Part shown: positions 29,501 to 40,600 of the stretch, piece by piece | How positions within the stretch are numbered: position 1 is the stretch's first letter | Layout: every line of letters begins with the position of its first letter | From: Rhynchopus euleeides | Lineage: Eukaryota; Euglenozoa; Diplonemea; Diplonemida; Diplonemidae | NCBI GenBank assembly: GCA_963210315.1 | Contig: OY723275.1 | Coordinates: 868,001-932,000, forward strand | Direction: 5' to 3' | DNA: 64,000 bases | The notes under the pieces: generated by a model | Seen by the model: the letters and a program-made list of their open reading frames with translations, nothing else | Told to the model about the DNA's origin: nothing | The model's database searches: none | Program-made: the position numbers and the translations under genes

Positions 29501-32416
29501 CCGCTGACGGCCTTCAGCGCAGCCGCAGAAGCCCCCGTGGCGGTGTTCGCCGCGGCCTCGGTGTACATCCCGCCACGGGTCTTCTTCCGCGCCCGCTTCG
29601 CCTGGCGCAGCAAACGGCCGTACCTGTAAGGCGATGGAAAGGAATGGTTGTACGACGAATCACACTGAAAACAGGAAATGGTGATAATGAAGTAGTCTTC
29701 TTCGTGACTTGGAAAAGTCATGAAGAAGAGAGGAAGAGAGAATGACAATGAATGAGATAAAAAAAATCTATCGGTTCTGACTCTGCCAGCATATGTTGTT
29801 GCGATGTAAAAAAAAAGAACGAAGGGAGGGGAGAAAAAAGGAGGCTGAAGAGCCTGCATACCTTGCGTTGTTGCAGTTGCCATAACCCAACAGGAAGCGG
29901 TTCACCTTGCTCTGGGTAATCCCAGACAAGGCAGCAGAAGAGAGGTTGGGGGCCCTCTGCGCCAAGAACGATGCATTCCCAGCCACACACTCTGCGAGGT
30001 CTTGTGTGGAGGGTAGCGAAGGGAGGTCTTCGGGTGATGCCGACGCCATTGCAGCTTCATCGTAGCCGATGAACCTTGCCAATGTGCTCGCAAACCCCTG
30101 GATGCAGGGAACCCAGACCTCCGCAAATACATCGTGGTGATCCTTCACCACCTCCAACGCCTCAGCCCGCCCCACCTCCTCCTCACCGTGGCGGGGTTGT
30201 CCCCAATGCTTCCGCAGGGCAGGGAAGTCGTTGTCGGCGGAGTCGGCGCTCAGGTCGCGGGCGAGGAGGTGCAGCGGCCTCAGCACACCCCATCCCGCCT
30301 CGAAGTTGACCTCGAGGCGGCCCGTCTCCTCGTTCAACCGCCTGGGCTTGAGGTCGTTGAGGAACCTCAAGTACAGGCTGCCAATGAAATGGCAGGCTGC
30401 ACAGTAGGCGGCGACGGTGGGGGTCCCCAGAAGAGTGAGGATCTCTGTCGCAGTCGGGGTGAACCGCTCCTCTCTCACCATCTCCAGGATGGAGGCGGAG
30501 AACTTGAGGAGGCGGGAGCACTGCTGAGGACGGGCATGCCACTTCGACCCCCGCTCACGGGCAAACCCCAGGCCCCGGGGGTAGCGCATGTCAAGTGCTT
30601 TCCCAAGCTCAGCATCCACGAAAATGACCCCGGCGGTTGACCGGCCGTTTGTCGGGTCGAGGACTGCAAGTACGCTGGCAACGTTGGCTGCCGGGTCGAC
30701 CCGATGAGACATCATCAAGGCCTTCCCCGCCGTCTGCACTGCGTACTTCAGTGCGCCTCCAACCTTATGGTGCATGCACCGTAGGTGGACGATGGCGCCC
30801 CCCGCGTCCCTGGTCGCCTTCGCCTCCGTGCTAGCATGGTCGCTCAGGGTGGCGTTGCTAATACGGAGCTTGTGGGCGGAGACTATGCGGCGGACCGCCT
30901 GCAGGTTGGAGGTCTTCCCTGCAGCCTTCCCGTTCTTCAGGGGGAGGGCGGAGGCGCAGGCCCCGCGTACGCGATTCTCGTCTGCAGCGACGTGGGCGGT
31001 GACAACGTGCAGCGAGACACTACTCCGGCCCAAGGAGGAGGTGGCATCGTGGGCGAGGGAGAGGGTGGCCTTCTGCCGGTCTTTGCCTAGGCCCCCTCCG
31101 CCGGTCTGCGTCCTCGCGACATCCTCCAAGAAGACGGCGAAGGAAGCCGCTCCGCTCGGGATCTCGAATTCGCGGAGCGTCCAGCGAGAGGGGATCGGCA
31201 TCTCCACCCCATCGCTCAGGAGCTTGATGATGTCGCGCAGCACCCTGCGCGACGACTCCTGACCGATGCCAGCCATCCGCAACTCCAACAGCGCCCGCAG
31301 CACCTTCATGGGGTAGGGCTCGGTGCAGGACTTCCGGCCCGTCACCCCACGAAGAACAATGTCCCCCTTGCGCCCGAGAACCTCGTGCGCAGCAGCCAAC
31401 TCCTCCGTCAGCTGCGCAATGCGGTCCTTCGCCCTCAGCAAGGCCTTCTGCAAAGCCTTGACCTGCAAGACCCGCTCGGGGAGGGTCTTGGAGGGGCGCC
31501 CCACGGGGGCCGGCGGAGGCGTGCCCTGTCCGACGAAGTGGAGGCTGCACGGCCGTCCCGGCACTGCATTTCCGATGCAGTACTTCTTCTTCATCCCCCG
31601 GGTATCACTACCCTTCTCGTGAGGATGCAGAGCAGAAGACATGCAGTCGGCGTTCTCCTTCACCAGGGAGAAGAGGGCGGTGTCCGACACCTTCGCACCT
31701 GCGGGCAAGAGGGAGCGCAGGAGAGTCAGGTACTCGGCGCTGCTGATGCAGCACCACCCCTCACCAGCAGCCACAGCGTCACGCAACGCGTCCATCGCAG
31801 TCGCAACGGGGGAGTCGGTGTTGGCGTGGGAGGCGGAGTCAACGGGGCAGGCGGAGTCGGCGAGGTCGGCGAGGTCATCGAGGCTGGCGAGGTCGGCAGG
31901 GTCACTGCACACAGAAGAACCAATGTCGACATCGTCGGCGGGACTCGTCGGAGACGTCGGTGGGAGCGCGGCAGGCAGAGGTTTCGGCGGCACGGGAGTC
32001 GGTGACGGAGGCGCCTCAGGCTCATCAGGCTCGTCGTTGCCAGCAGCAGCAGGACCCCGCGTGACCGCCGAGATCACGCTCTGCGAGACGGGATCCGCAT
32101 CCTCGGGGTGGGGGAGGAGCGCCGCCTGATCAGCGAGATCATCGGGCTCACCCAGAGGAGCGATCAGGACATCGTCGGGGAAGCAGCGGCCCGGGGACGA
32201 AGCAGTCAACTGCCGGATTGCCTCTTCGGAGGAGAGGGGATTGGGCCGACGGATATCTGCCAAGCAATACATCTTCTGCACGCCGTTTGAGGTCCGGCTC
32301 GTTACGGGTTTCGGCCATCCTGCGTTGCGGAGAAGCGCACCCGCGACCTTCCCCGTAGTCTCGTCTGGGATACCCTGCAGCTTGCACGCTTCCGCGAAGG
32401 TAACCAAGCCGGACAT
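26503..32416 (-). CDS. Transposase-like / OTU protease fusion, two exons, about 1891 residues
   Basis: Exon 1 is 32416-29862 and exon 2 is 29623-26503; the join is phase 2 and keeps frame (NCNNAR then YGRLLRQ). Exon 1 starts with a helix-turn-helix-like region (MSGLVTFAEACKLQGIPDE) and a coiled coil (~315-345). It then has a probable RNase H-fold transposase core: LAHDATSSLG (~450), LSDHASTEAK (~520) and LRCMHHKVG (~545), an arrangement like D, D and C-x-x-H of hAT/KDZ-type enzymes. Exon 2 has a Glu run (~1130), a cysteine-protease-like stretch (GGWASLNWFLG, ALFFFNRQTLHWMVAF, ~1170-1290) that lacks an obvious nucleophile Cys, and a C-terminal OTU fold with GDGNCLFHAF (~1705) and DHFMWI (~1862). 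Both exons are open throughout. The transposase superfamily is uncertain. A second copy of the 3' end is at 63084. Confidence 0.75.
29624..29861 (-). other. Intron of the transposase-OTU gene, 238 bp
   Basis: Donor CAAG|GTATGC at 29862/29861; acceptor CCTTACAG|GTACGG at 29624/29623. The minus-strand sequence is pyrimidine-rich (TCTCTCTTCCTCTCTTCTTC) toward the middle. Without splicing exon 1 would run on to a stop at 29768. Splicing joins two long coding frames in phase, which is strong support. Confidence 0.8.
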
Positions 32417-32579
32417 TATCAGAAGCTGTGGAACGTGCCAGTGCCTGCAGTGGGTTAGTGCTGTGTGAGCAACGTAGGTGCAGCAAAGTTAAAGTTAAGC
32501 AGTCTGCTGAGGGGTCCGCACACAACATCTGGGAGGCACGCAGAGTGACCGAGAGTGGAGGGGGCAAGGGGAGACACCG
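32417..32579. promoter_or_regulatory. 5' flank of the transposase-OTU gene
   Basis: Short gap between the ATG at 32416 and the 31-bp satellite. Probably 5' UTR and promoter by position only; no clear box seen. Confidence 0.3.
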
Positions 32580-32582
32580 TTC

Positions 32583-34245
32583 TGTTTCGGTTACAATCGG
32601 TTACATGCCAAGAACAATCGGTTACAATCGGTTACATGCCAAGAACGATCGGTTACAATCGGTTACATGCCAAGAACAATCGGTTACAATCGGTTACAAT
32701 CGGTTACATGACGAGGGCAATCGGTTACAATCGGTTACATGCCAAGAACAATCAGTTACAATCGGTTACATGCCAAGAACGATCGGTTACAATCGGTTAC
32801 ATGACGAGAACAATCGGTTACAATCGGTTACATGCCGAGAACAATCGGTTACAATCGGTTACATGCCAAGAACGATCGGTTACAATCGGTTACATGACGA
32901 GAACAATCGGTTACAATCGGTTACATGCCGAGAACAATCGGTTACAATCGGTTACATGCCAAGAACGATCGGTTACAATCGGTTACATGCCGAGAACAAT
33001 CGGTTACAATCGGTTACATGCCGAGAACAATCGGTTACAATCGGTTACAGGCCAAGAACAATCGGTTACAATCGGTTACATGCCGAGAACAATCGGTTAC
33101 AGGCCAAGAACAATCGGTTACAATCGGTTACATGCCAAGAACGATCGGTTACAATCGGTTACATGACGAGGACAATCGGTTACAATCGGTTACATGCCGA
33201 GAACAATCGGTTACAGGCCAAGAACAATCGGTTACAATCGGTTACATGCCAAGAACGATCGGTTACAATCGGTTACATGCCAAGAACGATCGGTTACAAT
33301 CGGTTACATCCCAAGAACAATCAGTTACAATCGGTTACATGCCAAGAACGATCGGTTACAATCGGTTACATGCCGAGAACAATCGGTTACAATCGGTTAC
33401 ATGCCAAGAACGATCGGTTACAATCGGTTACATGACGAGGACAATCGGTTACAATCGGTTACATGCCGAGAACAATCGGTTACAATCGGTTACATGCCAA
33501 GAACGATCGGTTACAATCGGTTACATGACGAGGGCAATCGGTTACAATCGGTTACATGCCGAGAACAATCGGTTACAATCGGTTCCAGGCCAAGAACAAT
33601 CGGTTACAATCGGTTACATGCCGAGAACAATCAGTTACAATCGGTTACATGCCAAGAACGATCGGTTACAATCGGTTACATGACGAGGACAATCGGTGAC
33701 AATCGGTTACATGCCAAGAACAATCGGTTACAATCGGTTACAGGCCAAGAACAATCGGTTACAATCGGTTACATGCCGAGAACAATCAGTTACAATCGGT
33801 TACATGCCAAGAACGATCGGTTACAATCGGTTACATGACGAGGACAATCGGTTACAATCGGTTACATGCCAAGAACGATCGGTTACAATCGGTTACATGA
33901 CGAGGACAATCGGTGACAATCGGTTACATGCCAAGAACAATCGGTTACAATCGGTTACAGGCCAAGAACGATCGGTTACAATCGGTTACATGACGAGGAC
34001 AATCGGTTACAATCGGTTACATGCCAAGAACGATCGGTTACAATCGGTTACATGACGAGGACAATCGGTGACAATCGGTTACATGCCAAGAACAATCGGT
34101 TACAATCGGTTACATGACGAGGACAATCGGTGACAATCGGATACATGCCAAGAACAATCGGTTACAATCGGTTACAGGCCAAGAACAATCGGTTACAATC
34201 GGTTACATGCCGAGAACAATCGGTTACAGTCGGTGACCTACCGAG
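32583..34245. repeat. 31-bp satellite, about 53 units
   Basis: Unit ATCGGTTACAATCGGTTACA plus TGCCAAGAAC and A or G. Variants TGACGAGGACA, TGCCGAGAACA and AGGCCAAGAAC alternate in patches, and some units lack one ATCGGTTACA. The 10-bp ATCGGTTACA is itself doubled. All three forward frames are open because 31 is not a multiple of three and the unit lacks stops, so the long frames here are artefacts. Confidence 0.95.
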
Positions 34246-34810
34246 AACAATCTCGCATCCTGGAGCAACCTATTGGCAGACCGTCCACAACCGTCTACAG
34301 ACGAAAAAGAGACGTACCGTCCCCATCGTGACCAACTGGGGGTGTTTTTTGGGTGTGGACGGTCCGCCCGCAGCCTAGCAACCTCCAGTAACCTCTTGGC
34401 AGACCGTCCACAGCCGTCCACAACCATCCACAGCCATCCACAGCCGTCCACAACCGTCCACAGGTGAAAAAGTGCCAGAACACCCCAATATTGACCACCT
34501 GGGGGTGATTTTTGGGTGTGGACGGTCTGCCTGAGGCCGTAGAATGCGAAAAAACCGATTTTGGTACTCTATTGGCCTGTGGTGGCCCGTAGAAATGGAG
34601 TGTTTGCGATTTTGAGCCATTTTCCTAAGGAAACTGGCCCAGTTGGCTGGAAAATGTGAATTTTTGAATTTAAAATGCAACATCGAGCATTTAGAGAGTG
34701 TGGACGGTTGTGGACGGTCGTCCCGGACCGATTTGGGACCACTTTTGGTATAGGGTCGAAAAGACAATGCGATTTTAAAAAAATAATTTTTTAGACAGCC
34801 AGGTCAGCAG
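34246..34810. repeat. Repeats of GACCGTCCACAACCGTC; otherwise empty
   Basis: GGCAGACCGTCCACA occurs at 34275 and 34400, followed by short runs of CCGTCCACAACCATCCACAG. Two copies of a GGGGGTG-TTTTTTGGGTGTGGACGGTC block lie at about 34340 and 34502. No gene recognised. Confidence 0.7.
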
Positions 34811-34849
34811 GCTATGCCTCCTCTAACAGAAATCCAGTATGACCTGTGT
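34811..34849. repeat. Left remnant of the CAAGACAG repeat element, with 15-bp inverted end
   Basis: GCTATGCCTCCTCTA followed by ACAGAAATCCAGTATGACCTGTGT. The first 15 bases are the inverse of the end of the repeat array at 25370-25384 and 61951-61965. The last seven (CCTGTGT, 34843-34849) are the left target duplication of the 27-kb insertion. Confidence 0.7.
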
Positions 34850-35222
34850 CATGGGCTGCAGGGAATCGGATTCCTGGAATCGAGAATCCGATTCCGGAAT
34901 CGAAAAACCGAGTGGAATCCGATTCCACAAAAAAAGTCAAAAAATAGATTTCCCATTGGGTGACACTTGGTTTTTCATGGTTTTGTACGGGAAAAAGACA
35001 ATGCGATTTTTCGTGATTTTTCACCTCGGATGAGCCTCGATTTCGCAAAGTCGTCGGATTACCGAGACTTCGCGAAGAGAGGCGAAGCCGAGTAGGCGCC
35101 GCCCCGGCGTCGGGGGTTTGGGGGGCTTGGCCCCCCAACCCCGCCGGAGGCAAAAAATTTTTTGGGCCTTTTTTGTTAAGGTGTACCGAAAATCGACTTT
35201 TTTCGGGAGAAGACGTCCAGGG

Positions 35223-36441
35223 CAATGTGACAATGGCGACTGTCGCTCAGCGATTCAGCGACTGTCGCTTTTGGCCCAGCGATCGTCGCCAGAGCGTTTC
35301 TGGACCGAAATTTCGGATTTCATTTCCGGAAAATTTCCGGATCGTGGTGGGGTCACTTTGCTCTGGGAGATGAGTTTTTGGCCATTCAAATTTTTTGACA
35401 TTTCCCCCCCGTTGTCTGTGGACTTTTTTTTTAGGAGAGGGGGCCCGGTGCCTGCGCGCGTCCTGTCGTACTGTGGCTGCTTGGTGGGGCTAGCGCAGCA
35501 GGTTCTACTTTTGCTTCTACGGGCTCTTAGCACTGTAACATGAACTACACAAACAACAAAGCTCTAGGGCAAACAAACCGCGCACTGGCCGGGGTTGAGC
35601 TGCGTGGGGCTCCGTGCTGGCGGCATGAACAAGGGGCTGTAGGCAAATCTACCATTCACAAGGGGCAGCCCGCTGGTGAGGGGAAAAGGGGGCGAGGTAA
35701 AGGGGGGGGGGGGGCAGGGGGGGAGAGGCGAAAGCGACTGACAGCGAGGGCGTGGACCGACTCCGCTGGCGCATTCACCGGAAGAAAGGGGAAGGGGGCA
35801 CGGGGGTGGGGAACGGGAGGGGGGGGGGGAGGGGCGAAAGGAAAGAGGGGGGTAGGGGGGGGGGAGCCGACCTACGGCTATCTCGCTCCCCTGTCGCTTT
35901 TGGCCCAGCGATCGTCGCCAGAGCGTTTCTGGACCGAAATTTCGGATTTCATTTCCGGAAAATTTCCGGATCGTGGTGGGGTCACTTTGCTCTGGGAGAT
36001 GAGTTTTTGGCCATTCAAATTTTTTGACATTTCCCCCCCGTTGTCTGTGGACCACCCAAAAATGAAATCGAAAACTGGAAAAAATGAAAAATCCGAAAAG
36101 TTATTTTCTCGAAAAAAGTGGGTTCGTGGGTTTCGTTGTTTCCCACAACCCCGAAAAAAAATTTGGAAAAATTTTCCGAGTGGTGGACTTTTTTCTCACA
36201 AAAGTTTTTTTTCGATTTCACTTTTCGGCCCTTATGAAACTTGGCCCGAAAACTCGATTGGCCAAAAACTCATCTCCCAGAGCAAAGTGACCCCACCACG
36301 GTCCGGAAAAGTTCCGGAAATCAAAGTTGGAAAAATGGGTGAGCGACTCAGCGACAGTCGCTACACCCGTCGCAGTCGCAATCGCTGAATCGCTAGCGAC
36401 TGTAGCGCTACTCGAGCGACGGTGTAGCAATTGTCACATTG
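35223..36441. mobile_element. 1219-bp hAT-like non-autonomous element, TSD TCCAGGG
   Basis: Ends CAATGTGACAATGGCGACTG and, inverted, CAATGTGACAATTGCTACAC; repeat TCCAGGG at 35216-35222 and 36442-36448. The empty site exists in the equivalent module at about 60705-60720 (CGTCCTGGGCCGCGC). Inside, a 155-bp direct repeat (35265-35413 and 35893-36052) holds CTTTGCTCTGGGAGATGAG, also found in the neighbouring element. Long G runs and no credible gene. The duplication is 7 bp, or 8 if a shared G is counted; hAT normally gives 8. Confidence 0.75.
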
Positions 36442-36448
36442 TCCAGGG

Positions 36449-36865
36449 CAGTGATCTGAGTAGGTACCGTACCAGGTACCGGGGGGTAGTACCCCCTGGT
36501 ACCCCCAAAATGGTCGTTTTCAGTTTCGCAAAATTTGCATTTCCGGCGTTTTTCAGAGCTGTGGTGGGGTCACTTTGCTCTGGGAGATGAGTTTTTGGCC
36601 AATCAATTTTTTTTCGATTTTCCTTAGGAAACGTGGACCAGCCCAAAATGGAAAATGGAGGGGGGGTACTTCGAACCTGAGGTCAAAAAAATTTTGCGAC
36701 CAACCAAACTCATCTCCCAGAGCAAAATGACCACACTACTGGCCGGAATTGATCCGGAAATTCCTAATTTCTGAAAATTTTTGGGCTGGGACCCAAGTCT
36801 GGATTTTCGAAGTCCCGGGGGGTACCGGGGGGTAGTACCTGGTACGGTACCTACTCAGATCACTG
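36449..36865. mobile_element. 417-bp hAT-like non-autonomous element with CAGTGATC ends
   Basis: Ends CAGTGATCTGAGTAGGTACC at both sides in inverted form; TCCAGGG flanks at 36442-36448 and 36866-36872. CAGTG fits the hAT terminal pattern. It lies immediately next to the 35223-36441 element and shares the same target duplication. A truncated relative is at 8477-8653. Confidence 0.75.
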
Positions 36866-37667
36866 TCCAGGGACGCGCACTTTACGTGCGCGTGCGGGGG
36901 AGGGGGGGGGGCAGCCCGCCGCAGGCGCCGGAAATTTTTGGGGTCTAACAAAGAAGGTGTACCGAAAATCAACTTTTTTTACTAAGTCTGACCAATTTTC
37001 TGCACTTTTGGAGCGCCATTCTCAGAAGAAGTCCTCGGCAGGGGTGGGGGGGTGGGGGTAAACAGCCCGCCGCAGGCGCCGGAAATTTTCAGGCGTGGTT
37101 TATTATGTTGTGTTGCCGTTGTGTTGGCCGGAAGTATTCAGGGACAATTCAGGGACGGAGAGCCAGCCACCTGGCCCAACCAAAAACCGGATTTTTCAAC
37201 CAAAAATTCGAATTTTTTTCATGGTGTGCGAATGTGTTCAGAGTAACGGAAAATGCCAAAATTTTCATGTATCGAAAGAGTTGGCGAGCAATTCGTCCTT
37301 CTGTTCAATTCGACCCAAACTACCACCAGCCATTTTCTCAGGGCTTCTGGGTGGGTTCTGACCAGAAAAATCGCTGAAAAATGGCCAGAAACCCCCAAAA
37401 ACCACCCAGTAATGGTCAGAAATCGGTTTTTGGGCCCATTTTTCACCCAGAAACACGTTTTTGGGCCTCTGTGAAGGGAGGGAGGGGAGGAAGGGGGGGG
37501 GGGTTATGTTGTTTCTAACCCAGACCTGCTGTGCAGAGCCCGGGGGAGGGGGTGGCCAGCCCCTGTCTAACCATTCACAACGGCCACCTGCACACATCTA
37601 TGAAAGGGGGGGGGGGGAAGGTCCCGGGGGGGGGGGGGGGGTGGTGGGGGTGGGGACGCTGCTCCGC

Positions 37668-40600
37668 CTACTCGCCCCGCTCCACCTCCGTCTGCAGCTT
37701 GCGCATGTAGACGCGCAGGCTGACCCCCGGCTCCCTCGTCTGGTTCCCGGGCTCGGCCTGCGCGCCCCCTTGCAGGATGCGCGCCTGCAGCCACTCCGCC
37801 GCTACGTCACCTGCCACCCTGGGCGAGAGGGGGCAAAGGCCATAGCTGGGGTGGAAGCAGTGCCTCCACGCCTCGACGGTGCGGGGGATGGCTCCTCCCA
37901 TCGAGACGCAGGGGGCCATGCCGCGGGCCCGCGCTACCACCCCCTCGGCCCAGACACGGGACGCCGCAAGCTCCTGCAGAGCGGGGATGTTCGCCGCGGG
38001 CGTCTCGTCGTCCCCGTAGGCGTCGATGGCCTGGAGGTCGTCCTCGGGCTCCCACACGTTCGCCGGGTCGTCGTCGAACTCCATGGGGCCCGCCGCGTCA
38101 CCCTGACGCAGCTCCTCCAGGCGTCTCGAGGACGCGGCCGTCCGGCTGCGGCGCTGCCCGTCCCGGCGGGCCTGCGCGGCGTTGCGCATCATCGTCGCAG
38201 CAACCCCCTGGATCCCGCCAGCCCCACCGGGGGCTGTTCCGCCAGAGGTGCCAGAGGGGGCTGTGTTGAAGGTGTGGGAGCCTCCGCCCTGGCGGCGCCG
38301 CGCGGCCTGAGCGGGGCCAGACGGCTGGGCGCCTGCCGCCGTGATCGGAGCCGCAGAGGGCACACCAGAGGGGGCTGTGTTTGAGGTTTGGGAGCCTCCG
38401 CCCTGGTGGTTCTCTGTGGCCCCCGACCCCGACGGCGGGCACTCTGCATGTTGGGCCTGCCCCTGCATGGGGGCTGGGGCAGCCCGGGAGGCACTCTCCG
38501 CCGGGGGCACGCTGTGGCCGTGGGTCGCGGAGGGCGCACCAGAGGGGGCTGTGTTTGAGGTTTGGGAGCCTCCGCCCTGGTGCATCTCCACGTCCTGGCC
38601 GGGAGCGACCGGCTCCTCCGCCACTTCCTCCTTCACCCGCGTTGGATGGTGCGCAGCCCCCGACGAGTCGTGCGGGGCACTCGGCTGCCTGGGCCCCATC
38701 GGCGTGTCGTGCATGCGGCTCGGGATGGGCTTCCGCCGGCGGGGGCGCGCCCGGGCGGACTCCAGGACCTCCCGCAGATCCGGGGTGACCGCGGGTTGCT
38801 CCGCAGGGTCTGGAGCGTCGACATCCACCGCCACCCGGTCAATGTAGCCTGGGCACCGCTCACCCCGCACTGCGCATGACGCGCACACTTTGCGCCAGCA
38901 TCTGCCACACGCGTGATGCCTCGCGGAGCGGTCGAACGGGCGGCGGCACTTCTCGCACTCCTCCACCTGGCCCGCCGAGCCCCCCTGACGCACCATCTGC
39001 ATGGGACTATCACCATCGCACCCCGTGACATCCGCTGCCATCGGCTTCGGGGGAAGACCCGCCAGGTGCTGACGCATGGGCTCCGGCATAACTAGGGGCA
39101 CGTAGTGCCCATGTTGCCCCCCCGTCCTCCGCAGACAGTGGGCGTCCACCACTGCACCCGCACCTACTGGGGACAGAAGCATCGGCTGGTGGTTGTCGAT
39201 GAGCACGAGGACGACGCATCTGGTCACGCGCGCAGCCGCCGCCAGGGCGATGAAGTCCGCCCAGGTGCGCACGTCGTCGCTCCCTGCGCGCATCATCTGC
39301 TCGGCCCACTGGTTCGGACCCTCCTCCACCCGCATCCGGAGGTCCGGGTCGCGCATCGCCCTGCGGACTGCCTCTTGGCGCAGCCACCCGCTGGATTGCT
39401 TCACCGATCGGGCACCCAGCGTGGCCAACGCATCAAAAGCACAGTCCCCCACCCGGAACGACCACCCGTCCGGCTCGACCAGGCCCAGCCGCGCCTGCTG
39501 CTGCAGGGACGACAAGCTCAGCCTCCCGTCCGTCTGGCCGCGCCACTCCAGCAATTGGGCCAGGGGGTCAGCCGCCACCCCACCCGCCGGCTGCGGGAGG
39601 TCCCCCTCCGCGGGGGGAGGCGGCGGGCGTGGGCGGCGGGGAGGGGCAGGTTCGGGTTCAGGGGTCGGCTCCTCGGGGCCCGCCGCGTCATCCGGGTCAC
39701 ACATGAAATCCTCCGCGTCCATGTGCCCGTCGAAGTGTGGCGCGGGGGCCAGGTCCGTGTCAGGCGCGAAGAAGTAGTCCGGCTCCACGCCCACCAGCGG
39801 ATCCGGCAAGACCCGCTCCCGAGTCTGACCAGAGCGCAGGTCCGTGCACAGCGCCCCCCTGCGGAGCGACGACCGCCCCACCGCCCGCATCAACGGCACC
39901 ACTATCCGCGCCGCCCAGGAACGAGTGAGCTCGGCCCTGTCCCCCAGCTTGTGGTCCACCGCGAAGCTGACCAAGTGCCTGAAGAGCCGCACGGCCTCCG
40001 GACCCATCCCGCCCGACTGCTCCAGGGCGAACGCGGAGAAGGCGATCTCAACCTCCTGACACCGCGCCCCGTGCTTGCGATGCTTGGATGCTTCAGCCCG
40101 CGACGCGGTGTACCCCCGCGCTCTCGCCGCACCCTGCCTCGCAGACTCCGCGCACGTCGACCACACGGTCACGTCGATCGCCCGGCCCCGCGACTCACCT
40201 ATGCCGCACGGGAGGAACACGTCAGCCGGCTTGCCCCCGCCCAAGAGGAGGTGGTTGGGCTCCAGCTGGGGGCCGAGTCCCGCGTCCCGCGCCAGCCCCA
40301 GCACCCCGAGCTTCACCGCGTCGTGGCGCTTGATGCGGTCCGCCGATGCCTGGCAGCTGAACACATGGGCGCCCAAGACGTCCATGGCGTCCCCGCACTC
40401 GTGGCACCGCGACCCAGGGGCGAAGACGACGAGGCCCAGGCGCAGGCGAGCCGCCACTTGGTACTCCTCCCTCCCCATCGCAAACTGTTGTTCTGGCGTC
40501 ACCGTCACCCACGCCCCTGCGCCTGGGAGGGACGCGGACAACTGACGCCCTTTACTCAGCACGTCAGCCTCCGCCAGTAGGGTCTCGTGCTGCCGGCTGA

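Noticed and set aside
27916..29745. 609-residue plus-strand frame
   Set aside because: Antisense shadow of exon 2 of the transposase-OTU gene, which has clear domains on the minus strand.
32583..34245. CRISPR array
   Set aside because: Tandem satellite with no unique spacers and no cas genes, in a eukaryotic context.
32428..34378. Long forward reading frames across the 31-bp satellite
   Set aside because: The unit length is not a multiple of three and contains no stop, so the same peptide appears in all three frames. This is a satellite property, not a gene.
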